From Alphaproteobacteria bacterium (GTDB taxonomy: Bacteria; Pseudomonadota; Alphaproteobacteria; SMXQ01), in the NCBI GenBank assembly GCA_030831315.1, contig JAURLI010000025.1, forward strand, positions 1 to 51,889: a stretch of DNA of 51,889 nucleotides. Direction: 5' to 3'. Within the stretch, counting starts at the first letter, position 1. Every line of letters begins with the position of its first letter. The translations under genes were made by a program, and so were the position numbers. The notes beneath the pieces are model-generated. The model searched no databases and was not told the origin of the DNA. It worked only from the letters and a program-made list of their open reading frames with translations. Below are positions 20,085 through 26,728 of the stretch, one piece after another.

Positions 20085-21851
20085 TCAGCCGACCTTGACC
20101 TTGGGCAGTTTCACGAACTGCTTTTCGAATTCGGCCGCAGGCAGGGGCTTGGCCAGGTAATAGCCCTGTATTTCATCGCAGCCGATTTCGCGCAGGAAAT
20201 GGAACTGGCGTTCGGTTTCGACGCCTTCCGCGACGACCCTGAGGCGCAGCGAATGCGCCATGGCGAGGATGGCCCGCACGATGGCGGCATCTTCGGGGTT
20301 GTCGGTGATGTCGTTGACGAAGGCGCGGTCGATCTTGAGGAAGTCGAGCGGGAAACGCTTGAGGTGGCCAAGCGACGAGTAACCCGTGCCGAAGTCATCG
20401 ATCGAGATGCTGACGCCCATGTTGTGCAGCAGGCACAAGGTGACCACGGCATCGTCGGGATCGTGCATCAGCGAGCTTTCTGTGATCTCGAGCGCGAGGT
20501 GCTTGGCGTCAAGCGACGACTTGGCCAGGGTGTCGGTAACGGTCTTGAGCATGCTTTCCTGGTGGAACTGCCGGCTCGACAGGTTGACTGAAACGGTCAT
20601 CGGCTTGCTGCCGGCATCGATCCAGACCTTGTTCTGGCGGCAGGCTTCCTTCAGCACCCATTCGCCGATCTGGACGATCAGCCCGTTTTCCTCGGCAATG
20701 GGGATGAAGCGTGCGGGCGGCACGAGGCCCAGTTCCGGATGCTGCCAGCGCACCAGGGCCTCGAATCCGACGATCTCATCGGTCTTGCAGTCCATCTGGG
20801 GCTGGTAATGAAGCAGAAGTTCGTCGCGCTCCAGCGCGCGCCGCAGGTCGTTTTCAAGGGTCAGGCGTTCGACCGTCGTCGCATTCATGCCGAAGGTATA
20901 GAACTGAAAATGATTGCGGCCTTCTTCCTTGGCCCGGTACATGGCGACATCGGCGTTGGTGATCAGCGCGTTCTTGTCGAGCCCGTCGTTGGGGAAAAGG
21001 CTGATGCCGATAGACGCCGTGACGAAAACCTCATGGCCTTCGATGACGATCGGCGCGCTCATTTCACGAATGATCTTGTTGGCGACCTTGGCAGCGTCCT
21101 GGGCGCCCTTGATATTGGTCAGCACGGCGACGAATTCGTCGCCACCGAGACGCGCCAGCGTGTCGCTTTCGCGAATGCAGGTCTGCGTCCGCGCCGCGAC
21201 TTCGCACAGAAGCTTGTCGCCGAAAGCATGGCCGAGGGTATCGTTGACCAGCTTGAAGCGGTCGAGGTCGAGCAGCAGCAGGGCCACCATCGACTGTTGG
21301 CGTGTGGCGACTGCGATCGCCTGGGTCAGGCGGTCGAGCAGCAGTTCGCGATTGGGCAGTTGGGTCAGGCTGTCGTAGCTGAGCAGGGCCTGAAGGCGCT
21401 GTTCGGTGCGCTTGCGCTCGATAGCGTAGCGCACTGCACGGACCAATGCCGTACCTGTCAGGTTCGAGCGATGCAGGAAGTCCTGTGCGCCCGCGCCCAG
21501 CGCGTCCATCGCCATCTGATAGTCGTCATGTGACGACAAAATCAGAATGGGAATTTCATCGAGAAGTTCGTTGATGGTGTTGACCGACTTGGCGCTCGGA
21601 CCCTTGTAGGTATCGACATTGAGCAATACTGCGTCGTAGGCATTTTCCTTGGCCGCGCGCACGGCGTCAGCAAGCTGGGAAACACAATCGACCGCGCCGC
21701 CGCCGGCGCCGCCATCGGCGAGCAGATTCTCGACCACATGCCGGTCGTCGGGACCGCCGCCGACCAAAAGCAGGGTCAGGCAAGCGTCATGGCCCGCCGT
21801 GGAGGTCACGGGTTCGGGGGAAAGGTGCAGGTTCTTGACGTTCGTCACCAT
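20085..21851 (-). CDS. Pseudo-receiver/GGDEF/EAL protein
   Basis: A 588-residue predicted cyclic-di-GMP enzyme. Residues about 24-145 are receiver-like. However, the acidic pair is replaced by 'LLVGGGPDD', the phosphoacceptor Asp by Asn78 ('AVLLNVD'), and the Lys by 'DFLHRS', so phosphorylation is not expected. The GGDEF domain (about 155-320) has an intact GGDEF at 236-240. The EAL domain (about 335-585) has 'GFEALVRWQHP' and 'KIDRAFV'. The start is uncertain: ATG 21851 gives a natural receiver N-terminus, while the frame stays open to 22037. With no flagellum expected, its output may concern attachment or the envelope. Confidence 0.85.
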   Translation of the reverse strand: MVTNVKNLHLSPEPVTSTAGHDACLTLLLVGGGPDDRHVVENLLADGGAGGGAVDCVSQLADAVRAAKENAYDAVLLNVDTYKGPSAKSVNTINELLDEIPILILSSHDDYQMAMDALGAGAQDFLHRSNLTGTALVRAVRYAIERKRTEQRLQALLSYDSLTQLPNRELLLDRLTQAIAVATRQQSMVALLLLDLDRFKLVNDTLGHAFGDKLLCEVAARTQTCIRESDTLARLGGDEFVAVLTNIKGAQDAAKVANKIIREMSAPIVIEGHEVFVTASIGISLFPNDGLDKNALITNADVAMYRAKEEGRNHFQFYTFGMNATTVERLTLENDLRRALERDELLLHYQPQMDCKTDEIVGFEALVRWQHPELGLVPPARFIPIAEENGLIVQIGEWVLKEACRQNKVWIDAGSKPMTVSVNLSSRQFHQESMLKTVTDTLAKSSLDAKHLALEITESSLMHDPDDAVVTLCLLHNMGVSISIDDFGTGYSSLGHLKRFPLDFLKIDRAFVNDITDNPEDAAIVRAILAMAHSLRLRVVAEGVETERQFHFLREIGCDEIQGYYLAKPLPAAEFEKQFVKLPKVKVG

Positions 21852-22231
21852 GCACGTCACGTAGGCTTTACTGTGCCGTAACCCGGACAGGGGGGCTTCG
21901 GCTGTTGATCGTATGGCTGGGCCGGCGCGTCGCGCGCGGCCTGTCCCGGCCGATTCAGGTTTGGGCATTGCTACCCGCCGAAGGGATAACTCGTTGTTTA
22001 GTACAGCCACCCCCAGACGACCGGAATTGGCTTCCATCGCAGTTGACGCAAATTCCAGTCGAACTGAATTAGCATTCTAAAGGTTTCGATTTACTTAAGG
22101 CTTGGGGCTGTCCTGTCCCGGGGAGACCCTGCAAAACCGGCAAAAATCCGTGTTTTTCGGGCTTCGAAGGGTTAAGACTCGGGGGCCGGGTGACAGCCGG
22201 CATTAGGCCGAAAAGCAGAGAGGGTGGGTTT
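21852..22231. other. Non-coding region between divergent genes
   Basis: I see no gene here. The GGDEF-EAL frame is open on the minus strand to 22037, but that sequence is Arg- and Pro-rich without family resemblance. On the plus strand a possible promoter, TTGACG (22044-22049), 17 bp, GAATTA, could serve the cinA-type gene; support is weak. Confidence 0.35.
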
Positions 22232-23020
22232 ATGCAGCAAGGATCGGACAGCGCCGGCGCGGCTGGCCGCATCTATACGGCGGCGCTGGTCATCATCGGC
22301 AACGAGGTCCTGTCCGGGCGCACCCAGGACGCGAATACCGCCTATCTGGCGACGCGCCTCAACGACCTTGGCATTCGCCTGATCGAGGTACGCATCGTAC
22401 GCGACGAATTCGACGCCATCGCGAAGGCGGTCAACGAACTGCGCGCGGCCTGCGATTACGTTTTCACGACCGGCGGCATCGGCCCCACCCATGACGACAT
22501 CACCGCGGAAGCGATCGCACGCGCCTTCGGCCGCAGGCTGCTTGAGCATCCCGAGGCGATCGCCCGCCTCGCGCGCCATTACGCGCACAGCGAATTTACC
22601 CCGGCGCGCCGGCGCATGGCCAACGTGCCCGACGGCGGTACGCTGATCGACAACCCGGTCAGCGCGGCCCCCGGTTTCAGGGTCGAAAATGTTTTCGTTT
22701 TCGCGGGCGTGCCCAAGATCATGCAGGGCATGTTCGAAAGCATCCGCCATGAACTGATTGGCGGCGCACCGCTTCTGGCACGCACCATTCGCACCAACCT
22801 TGCCGAAGGCCGCATCGCCGAGCCGCTCGGCGGCCTGCAGGACGATTTCCCCGATCTGGAAATCGGCAGCTATCCCCACTTCAACAAGCAGGGGTTGAGC
22901 GTGCGTCTGGTGCTGCGCGGCACGGACCCGGTTCGCCTGGGCGCGGCGGTGGACAGGCTTCGCGACATCATCGTTGCCCTTGGAGGGAGCGCCGAAGACG
23001 TGGATATCAGCGCGTCCTAG
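22232..23020 (+). CDS. CinA N-terminal/MoaB-like (molybdopterin-binding fold) protein
   Basis: A 262-residue protein of the competence/damage-inducible CinA family. It has only the MoCF-biosynthesis-type domain: 'ALVIIGNEVLSGRTQDANT' and 'TTGGIGPTHDDITAEAIAR', followed by a short C-terminal part. It lacks the C-terminal nicotinamide-nucleotide amidase domain. Alphaproteobacteria often carry this short form; the substrate is unknown. The ATG at 22232 follows AGAGAGGG. Its last four bases overlap the end of the convergent prophage repressor gene. Confidence 0.88.
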   Translation: MQQGSDSAGAAGRIYTAALVIIGNEVLSGRTQDANTAYLATRLNDLGIRLIEVRIVRDEFDAIAKAVNELRAACDYVFTTGGIGPTHDDITAEAIARAFGRRLLEHPEAIARLARHYAHSEFTPARRRMANVPDGGTLIDNPVSAAPGFRVENVFVFAGVPKIMQGMFESIRHELIGGAPLLARTIRTNLAEGRIAEPLGGLQDDFPDLEIGSYPHFNKQGLSVRLVLRGTDPVRLGAAVDRLRDIIVALGGSAEDVDISAS

Positions 23021-23670
23021 CCGCGGTAGCGGCGGTGTTCCACCATGGTGCCGACAATCCGGCCGGGATGCTCGGCATCGATCCGCAGTGACGGCCAGTC
23101 TTCGTTGAGCGGCACGAGTTCAATCACTGGACGGCCTGTGGCATCGATGCCGCGCGGCCGGTATTTCTTGAATGTGGCTTCGTCCGCATCGTCGAGCTTG
23201 GCGACGACGAAATCGCCGGGAACCGGTGTGATGTCGGGATCGACGATGATCTTGTCGCCGTCCTCGAACTCGGGCGCCATGCTTGTACCGCTGATGATGA
23301 GTCCGAATGCCGCGGATCCAAGATGCTGTTCGGTGATCAAAACATCCATGCCGCGCCCCGGCGGGTAGGGATCGGTTACGGCGCCCCAGGTGCCGGCAGC
23401 AACGGTGTCGATGACCGGAACCATGCGTCCGGGTGCGGGCGGCGGCGAAGAACCGCTTTCATTTTCACCGGTGAGCCAGCTTACCCACACGCCAAGGGCG
23501 TCGGCGGCCATCTGCAGATGCGCGAGGCTCGGCAGCGTGGTGCCGTTCTCCCATTGCGCAATGGCGGCGCGGCTGACGTGGCAGCGCCGCCCCAGAATCT
23601 CCTGGGTCATGCCCGCGCGATCTCGGGCGTCACGGATGCGGGATCCTATGCCTTCCATAATAGGGGCCAT
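23017..23670 (-). CDS. XRE-HTH/S24 peptidase phage-type repressor
   Basis: A 217-residue CI/LexA-like repressor. Residues about 6-65 form an XRE helix-turn-helix ('RIRDARDRAGMTQEILGRR' then 'VSRAAIAQWENGTTLP'). The C-terminal S24 domain has an Ala-Gly cleavage site in 'VAAGTWGA', Ser in 'SGTSMAPEFEDGD' and Lys in 'ATFKKYRP', so self-cleavage looks possible. Starts at 23688 (GTG), 23670 (ATG) and 23658 (ATG) are all possible; none has a good ribosome binding site. A palindrome just upstream is its likely operator. Its stop overlaps the stop of the cinA-type gene by four bases. Confidence 0.88.
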   Translation of the reverse strand: MAPIMEGIGSRIRDARDRAGMTQEILGRRCHVSRAAIAQWENGTTLPSLAHLQMAADALGVWVSWLTGENESGSSPPPAPGRMVPVIDTVAAGTWGAVTDPYPPGRGMDVLITEQHLGSAAFGLIISGTSMAPEFEDGDKIIVDPDITPVPGDFVVAKLDDADEATFKKYRPRGIDATGRPVIELVPLNEDWPSLRIDAEHPGRIVGTMVEHRRYRG

Positions 23671-23693
23671 GGCGTAAGTGTATACCACAATAT

Positions 23694-23708
23694 GTTAGAA
23701 AATCTAAC
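23694..23708. promoter_or_regulatory. Palindromic operator candidate
   Basis: Perfect GTTAGA-AAA-TCTAAC palindrome (15 bp) 24 bases upstream of the repressor ATG. A matching half-site, CGTTAG (23736-23741), lies inside the spacer of the rightward promoter. The arrangement fits a repressor controlling both its own gene and the early rightward gene. Confidence 0.65.
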
Positions 23709-23725
23709 GCTTGTCACGAAAAAAC

Positions 23726-23754
23726 TTGACCAAAACGTTAGTATTTATTACCAT
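23726..23754 (+). promoter_or_regulatory. Rightward early prophage promoter
   Basis: TTGACC (23726-23731), 17 bp spacer, TACCAT (23749-23754). The spacer contains the CGTTAG half-operator, so bound repressor would block it. It leads to the gene at 23792. Confidence 0.55.
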
Positions 23755-23791
23755 AGGGGCTTCCCTGATCATTCCGCGAGGCAGGTGAACA

Positions 23792-24292
23792 ATGTCAATC
23801 ATTGCAATTCAAGATTGTAATCTGGTTAATGGCTCGCCCGATGCGCCCGGCCATTTGTGGGCCGTGGACGAAGTAAAGGCGCGGCTGGCCGAGGCCGCCG
23901 CGGTTCTGCGTTTGCTCTCCCTGAGTGCCCGTGACAGACCGCTCCGACTGGTATCGCGTTGGCCCGATGTCGTGCGCCAGGGATTCGATGCCTACGGCTA
24001 TTCGGCGCCGCGCGTGGGGCCGCCGGCGCCTTCGCCCGCGGCGGTCAGCCGTGCCGATCAGGCCGTATTATGGCTTTTGTGGCTCGATGGCGAACAACGC
24101 CGGATCGTTTGGGCGCGGGCCGCGGGAGTAGCCTGGCGCCGCCTCGAAGACATGGATGGGCGTTCCCATACCACCTTGCGCCGGGTCGAGCGTGAGGCAA
24201 TTGATCTGGTCTGCCGCAAGCTCAATATGCAACTATCAAAAGAACAGGCGATTGCGGCAGCCTTCCGCCATGGCCAGGAAAATGATAAGTGA
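23792..24292 (+). CDS. DUF6362-like prophage protein, possible late-gene regulator
   Basis: A 166-residue protein. Residues about 25-100 resemble the DUF6362 pattern, with 'VKARLAEAAAVLRLL', 'SRWPDVVRQGFDAYGY' and 'PSPAAVSRADQAVLWLLWL'. The next part, 'RRIVWARAAGVAWRRLEDM', then 'GRSHTTLRRVEREAIDLV', reads like a helix-turn-helix of the sigma-region-4 kind. No function is established. It is expressed from a promoter with a repressor half-site. It ends four bases before a near-consensus promoter followed by a terminator, the position of antiterminator Q in lambda-like phages; that role is my inference. A GAGGCAGG ribosome binding site precedes the ATG. Confidence 0.65.
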   Translation: MSIIAIQDCNLVNGSPDAPGHLWAVDEVKARLAEAAAVLRLLSLSARDRPLRLVSRWPDVVRQGFDAYGYSAPRVGPPAPSPAAVSRADQAVLWLLWLDGEQRRIVWARAAGVAWRRLEDMDGRSHTTLRRVEREAIDLVCRKLNMQLSKEQAIAAAFRHGQENDK

Positions 24293-24295
24293 TAT

Positions 24296-24324
24296 TTGAC
24301 AAACTTTAAAAAAAGATGTAAAAT
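24296..24324 (+). promoter_or_regulatory. Near-consensus prophage promoter
   Basis: TTGACA (24296-24301), 17 bp spacer, TAAAAT (24319-24324), the best sigma-70-type match seen in the window. No gene starts between it and the terminator at 24378. Confidence 0.75.
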
Positions 24325-24330
24325 TTACTT

Positions 24331-24408
24331 AACAATGGGGAACGTCGCGTTTTGCAGTTTCCCTGCGAATTTTCCCCGAAAGGCCCGCCCGCGCGGGCCT
24401 TTCTTTTT
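24331..24408 (+). ncRNA. Candidate small RNA or lambda 6S-like late leader, about 78 nt
   Basis: The expected start is six or seven bases after the TAAAAT box and the end is the T-run of the terminator at 24408. No open frame with a ribosome binding site lies within. It could be a free small RNA or a terminated leader opened by antitermination to transcribe the terminase and lysis genes. Both ends are predicted only. Confidence 0.5.
24378..24408 (+). terminator. Strong intrinsic terminator before the terminase genes
   Basis: 11-bp stem GAAAGGCCCGC / GCGGGCCTTTC (24378-24388 with 24393-24403), four-base loop CCGC, then TTTTT. Confidence 0.88.
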
Positions 24409-24431
24409 GTCCAGTCACCGAGGAGGGCACC

Positions 24432-24725
24432 GTGGCCGCAAAGCCCGCGCGCAAGCGCGCCCGCAAAGACACTCCGCCCTCAGCCGATATCGATTCGGGC
24501 GCCGAACCGATTGCCTGCCGTCGCGCGCCGCTCGGCTGCGATCCCCTCGCGGTGATGGCATCCATCGCCAATGACGAAAGTGCCGATGCGCGCCTGCGTC
24601 TCGCGGCGGCAAAGGAACTCGCCGCTTACCTGGTATCGAAGCCGCGGGGCGCCGATGCGCCAGCAACTACCGTTGATGTCGGCGCGATCATCGCAGGGGG
24701 TGGTGACGGCGGAGATGCGACGTGA
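24432..24725 (+). CDS. Small-terminase-like prophage protein
   Basis: A 97-residue protein that starts at GTG 24432 after a GAGGAGGG ribosome binding site. It has a basic N-terminus, then 'CDPLAVMASIANDESADARL' followed by a helical 'AAAKELAAYL'. This 'DPL..M..I..D....RL.AAKE...Y' pattern occurs in small proteins placed directly before phage large terminases. It overlaps the terminase start by four bases (GTGA), supporting a joint role in DNA packaging. The assignment rests on position and weak resemblance. Confidence 0.55.
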   Translation: MAAKPARKRARKDTPPSADIDSGAEPIACRRAPLGCDPLAVMASIANDESADARLRLAAAKELAAYLVSKPRGADAPATTVDVGAIIAGGGDGGDAT

Positions 24726-24958
24726 ATATGCCCGAGGCCGAGCTTGCCCGCACCATTGCCGCCTGCCGCAACGACCCGCTCGCTTTCGTCGAACGGGTCT
24801 TTCCCTGGGGGCAGGGGCCGCTCGCGGCCGAGGCGGGGCCGGACCGCTGGCAGCGTGACCTGCTGGCCGGGCTGCGCGACGACATCGCCGCCGGCCGCGC
24901 GCCGTTGCGCTTGGCCGTCGCTTCCGGCCACGGCGTCGGCAAGACCGCGCTTTCGGCA
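24722..24958 (+). pseudogene. Large terminase, N-terminal fragment
   Basis: The first 79 or so residues of a phage large terminase. They show 'NDPLAFVERVFPWGQGPL', 'PDRWQRDLLAGLRDDIAAG' and the Walker A motif 'VASGHGVGKTALSA'. After this point (about 24958) the terminase sequence stops and an unrelated frame begins, so more than 80 percent of the gene is gone. The frame itself continues meaninglessly to 25222. The start is GTG 24722 or ATG 24728. A fragment ending just after Walker A cannot be an active packaging motor. Confidence 0.85.
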
Positions 24959-25044
24959 TATCCGTCAGTCCCGGCCAGATCGAGGCGGTTATCGCCGCGG
25001 GCATGGCCGCGGCGGGGCTGCTGGCCGCATTTACGAGGGACTGA
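24959..25044 (+). pseudogene. Holin-like gene, C-terminal fragment
   Basis: In the frame ending at the TGA 25042-25044 the residues include 'QIEAVIAAGMAAAGLLAAF', then 'TRD'. This is a hydrophobic end like those of small phage holins. It abuts the terminase fragment directly and overlaps the Rz-like start by a shared A (TGATG). It has no start of its own. Identity as holin is inferred from hydrophobicity and position before the spanins. Confidence 0.5.
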
Positions 25045-25253
25045 TGGCCGGGCTCTGGCTTGCCGCTTTGGCCTGTGTGCTCGCGGCGGCAGCCGTTTGG
25101 GCTGCCCAGCGGCTTGGCCGCGCCCGGGCGGAAAGGGATTTCCATGCGAAAACGAGCGATACCGCAAGACGATCGGTCGCCATCGAGGACGAGGTGGAGA
25201 GCCTGCCTGCTGGCGAGCTTGATCGCAGGCTGCACACCTTCCGGCGCAAGTGA
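25044..25253 (+). CDS. Rz-like inner-membrane spanin
   Basis: A 69-residue protein with one N-terminal membrane segment ('LWLAALACVLAAAAVWAAQ'), then a charged, probably helical periplasmic part with 'GRARAERDF' and 'EDEVESLPAGELDRRLHTF'. This is the build of a phage i-spanin, though short. Spanins join the inner and outer membranes during lysis. The start is coupled to the preceding stop (TGATG). The out-of-frame lipoprotein gene nested in its second half is the strongest support. Confidence 0.65.
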   Translation: MAGLWLAALACVLAAAAVWAAQRLGRARAERDFHAKTSDTARRSVAIEDEVESLPAGELDRRLHTFRRK

Positions 25254-25368
25254 CTGCGTCTGGGCGCGATCCATCATCCTAGACCCCGGCGACAGGCTGG
25301 CGGAGGCCTCAAAACGCCAGATTCTGGCCCACAACCTGAAGGTCCGCGAATTCTGCCGCCGGGAGTGA
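25144..25368 (+). CDS. Rz1-like outer-membrane lipoprotein spanin
   Basis: A 74-residue product in the +1 frame relative to the Rz-like gene, overlapping it by 110 bp. After a basic start (ATG 25144) it has a lipobox-type 'LLASLIAGC', so the Cys would be lipidated. The mature part has 'WARSIILDPGDRLAEASK' and 'QILAHNLKVREFC', a pattern common in small lysis lipoproteins of alphaproteobacterial phages. The stop (25366-25368) lies in the loop of the terminator hairpin. The nested Rz/Rz1 layout is classical for phage lysis cassettes. Confidence 0.7.
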   Translation: MRKRAIPQDDRSPSRTRWRACLLASLIAGCTPSGASDCVWARSIILDPGDRLAEASKRQILAHNLKVREFCRRE

Positions 25369-25385
25369 TCCCGGCGGCTTTTTTT
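25355..25385 (+). terminator. Intrinsic terminator of the prophage lysis genes
   Basis: 10-bp perfect stem GCCGCCGGGA / TCCCGGCGGC (25355-25378), loop GTGA, then seven T (25379-25385). The loop contains the last bases of the Rz1-like coding sequence. Confidence 0.9.
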
Positions 25386-25461
25386 CGTTGGTGCGGCGGG
25401 ATTGCATCAGGGAGCCAAACTTCCCATTATTCTGGCCGGAATACAGGCAGGGGGAACCGCG

Positions 25462-25851
25462 GTGGTGGACGGACCGAAGATTGCGCGCAACAAATGGCCT
25501 GAAAACCCAGGCTACGAGCTGACGGTGACGCCGTTCGAGGGGCGCGTACGCGTGCGATTTGCCGGCGCGACGGTTGCAGACAGCCGTTCCGCGCTGCTTC
25601 TTCTCGAGCAGGGACACAGCCCGGTCTATTACCTGCCGCGGCAGGACTTGCGCATGGAACTGCTGCGCCCGAGCGAGCACAGGAGCCATTGTCCCTACAA
25701 GGGACATTGCTCCTACTATTCGATCGTCGTCGGCGACAAGGTTTCTGAAAACGCCATCTGGAGCTACGAAGATCCGTATCCGGAAATTCGCGAAATCACC
25801 GGTCTGGTGGCTTTTTATCCGAACCGCGTCGACGCCATCGACGTAGAATGA
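25462..25851 (+). CDS. DUF427 domain protein
   Basis: A 129-residue single-domain protein of the DUF427 family. It shows 'YELTVTPFEGRVRVRFAG', 'YYLPRQDLRMELLRPSEH', the conserved 'CPYKGHCSYYSI' and 'WSYEDPYPEIREITGLVAFY'. The family is widespread and has no established reaction. I chose the GTG at 25462 (or 25465), after AGGGGGA; an in-frame TTG 60 bp upstream adds a tail foreign to the family. It is the first non-phage gene after the prophage remnant. Confidence 0.85.
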   Translation: MVDGPKIARNKWPENPGYELTVTPFEGRVRVRFAGATVADSRSALLLLEQGHSPVYYLPRQDLRMELLRPSEHRSHCPYKGHCSYYSIVVGDKVSENAIWSYEDPYPEIREITGLVAFYPNRVDAIDVE

Positions 25852-25902
25852 ACTGAATTTATCAACCGATCCGGGAAAACCGGTTTTTTTCAGGGGGAAG
25901 TC

Positions 25903-26721
25903 ATGAGTGCGCCAAGCGGCAAGGACATCGTTACCGAAAACATCACCTGTGCGGGTGGAATGCCCGCCTTCGTTGCCCGTCCGAAAGCCGGGGGAAGCCA
26001 TCCCTGCATCGTGCTGATGCATGAACGCTACGGCCTCGTGCAGCATACGAAGGATCTCGCAGCCCGTTTCGCGGGCGATGGCTATGTCTGCATCGCTCCC
26101 GATGTATTCTTCCGTCATCCGGACCAGGACGGCCTGCATCGGGGCGACGACCGTTGCGACATTACCGACGACGACGCCATTCGTGACCTGTCGGCGGCGA
26201 TCGATGCGTTGGGCGGTATTTCCGGGGCCGATGCAAAACGCGTTGCGGTCAAGGGTGTCTGCCAGACCGGCCGCCATCCTTTGGTGCTGGCGGCGGTGCG
26301 GCCGATCTCGGCGGCGCTTGTCTGGTATGGCGCAGCGTCCAAGCGCGAATGGGACACCAACAAATTGCAGCCGCGTCCGCTGACCGATGTTATCCGCGAC
26401 GTGCCGTGCCCGGTGTTCGGTTCCTTCGGCGAAGCGGATCACATCATTTCCCTCGACGATGTGCGGCGGTTCCGCAACTGCCTCGAAGACCACAAGAAGT
26501 CGTACGAAATTCACGTTTTCAAGGACGCTCCGCACGGCTGGCTGAACGACACGATGCCGGGCCGTTACCGGCGCGAGCAGGCCGAGGCAGGCTGGGCGGC
26601 GCAGCTCAAGTTCCTGTCCTGGGTCTTCGATCCCAATCGTGACAAGAACGCCATAACCTGGAAGTACGAATGCGCATCGCGGCCCGATTACGACTTCTCC
26701 AAGAACGTGCGACTGGAATAG
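25903..26721 (+). CDS. Dienelactone hydrolase family protein
   Basis: A 272-residue alpha/beta-hydrolase. The presumed triad is Cys in 'VAVKGVCQTGRHPLVLA' (the family usually has G-x-C-x-G-G), Asp in 'GSFGEADHII' and His in 'FKDAPHGWLND'. The family hydrolyses dienelactones or related esters. The nucleophile-elbow change (GRH in place of GG) makes the true substrate doubtful. The start ATG follows an AGGGGGAAG ribosome binding site. A weak hairpin with a T-run at about 25864-25890 lies between it and DUF427. Confidence 0.8.
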   Translation: MSAPSGKDIVTENITCAGGMPAFVARPKAGGSHPCIVLMHERYGLVQHTKDLAARFAGDGYVCIAPDVFFRHPDQDGLHRGDDRCDITDDDAIRDLSAAIDALGGISGADAKRVAVKGVCQTGRHPLVLAAVRPISAALVWYGAASKREWDTNKLQPRPLTDVIRDVPCPVFGSFGEADHIISLDDVRRFRNCLEDHKKSYEIHVFKDAPHGWLNDTMPGRYRREQAEAGWAAQLKFLSWVFDPNRDKNAITWKYECASRPDYDFSKNVRLE

Positions 26722-26728
26722 CCCGTCC

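Larger units (their letters stand above)
23017..25385. mobile_element. Remnant of a reduced prophage
   Basis: A compact block holds phage-type genes in phage order: CI/LexA-type repressor (minus), then on the plus strand a DUF6362-like regulator, a small-terminase candidate, the first quarter of a large terminase, the tail of a holin-like gene and an Rz/Rz1 spanin pair, ending in a terminator. All head, tail and integration genes are missing. I could not find attachment repeats; limits are those of the first and last phage-like genes. Confidence 0.8.

Noticed and set aside
23017-25461. Attachment-site repeats flanking the prophage remnant
   Set aside because: I looked for direct repeats at both ends and found none that I could defend; no tRNA gene adjoins. 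The deletion may have removed one end.
25864-25890. Terminator between DUF427 and the hydrolase
   Set aside because: The T-run is good, but the stem is only four or five base pairs, so I mention it under the hydrolase rather than list it.
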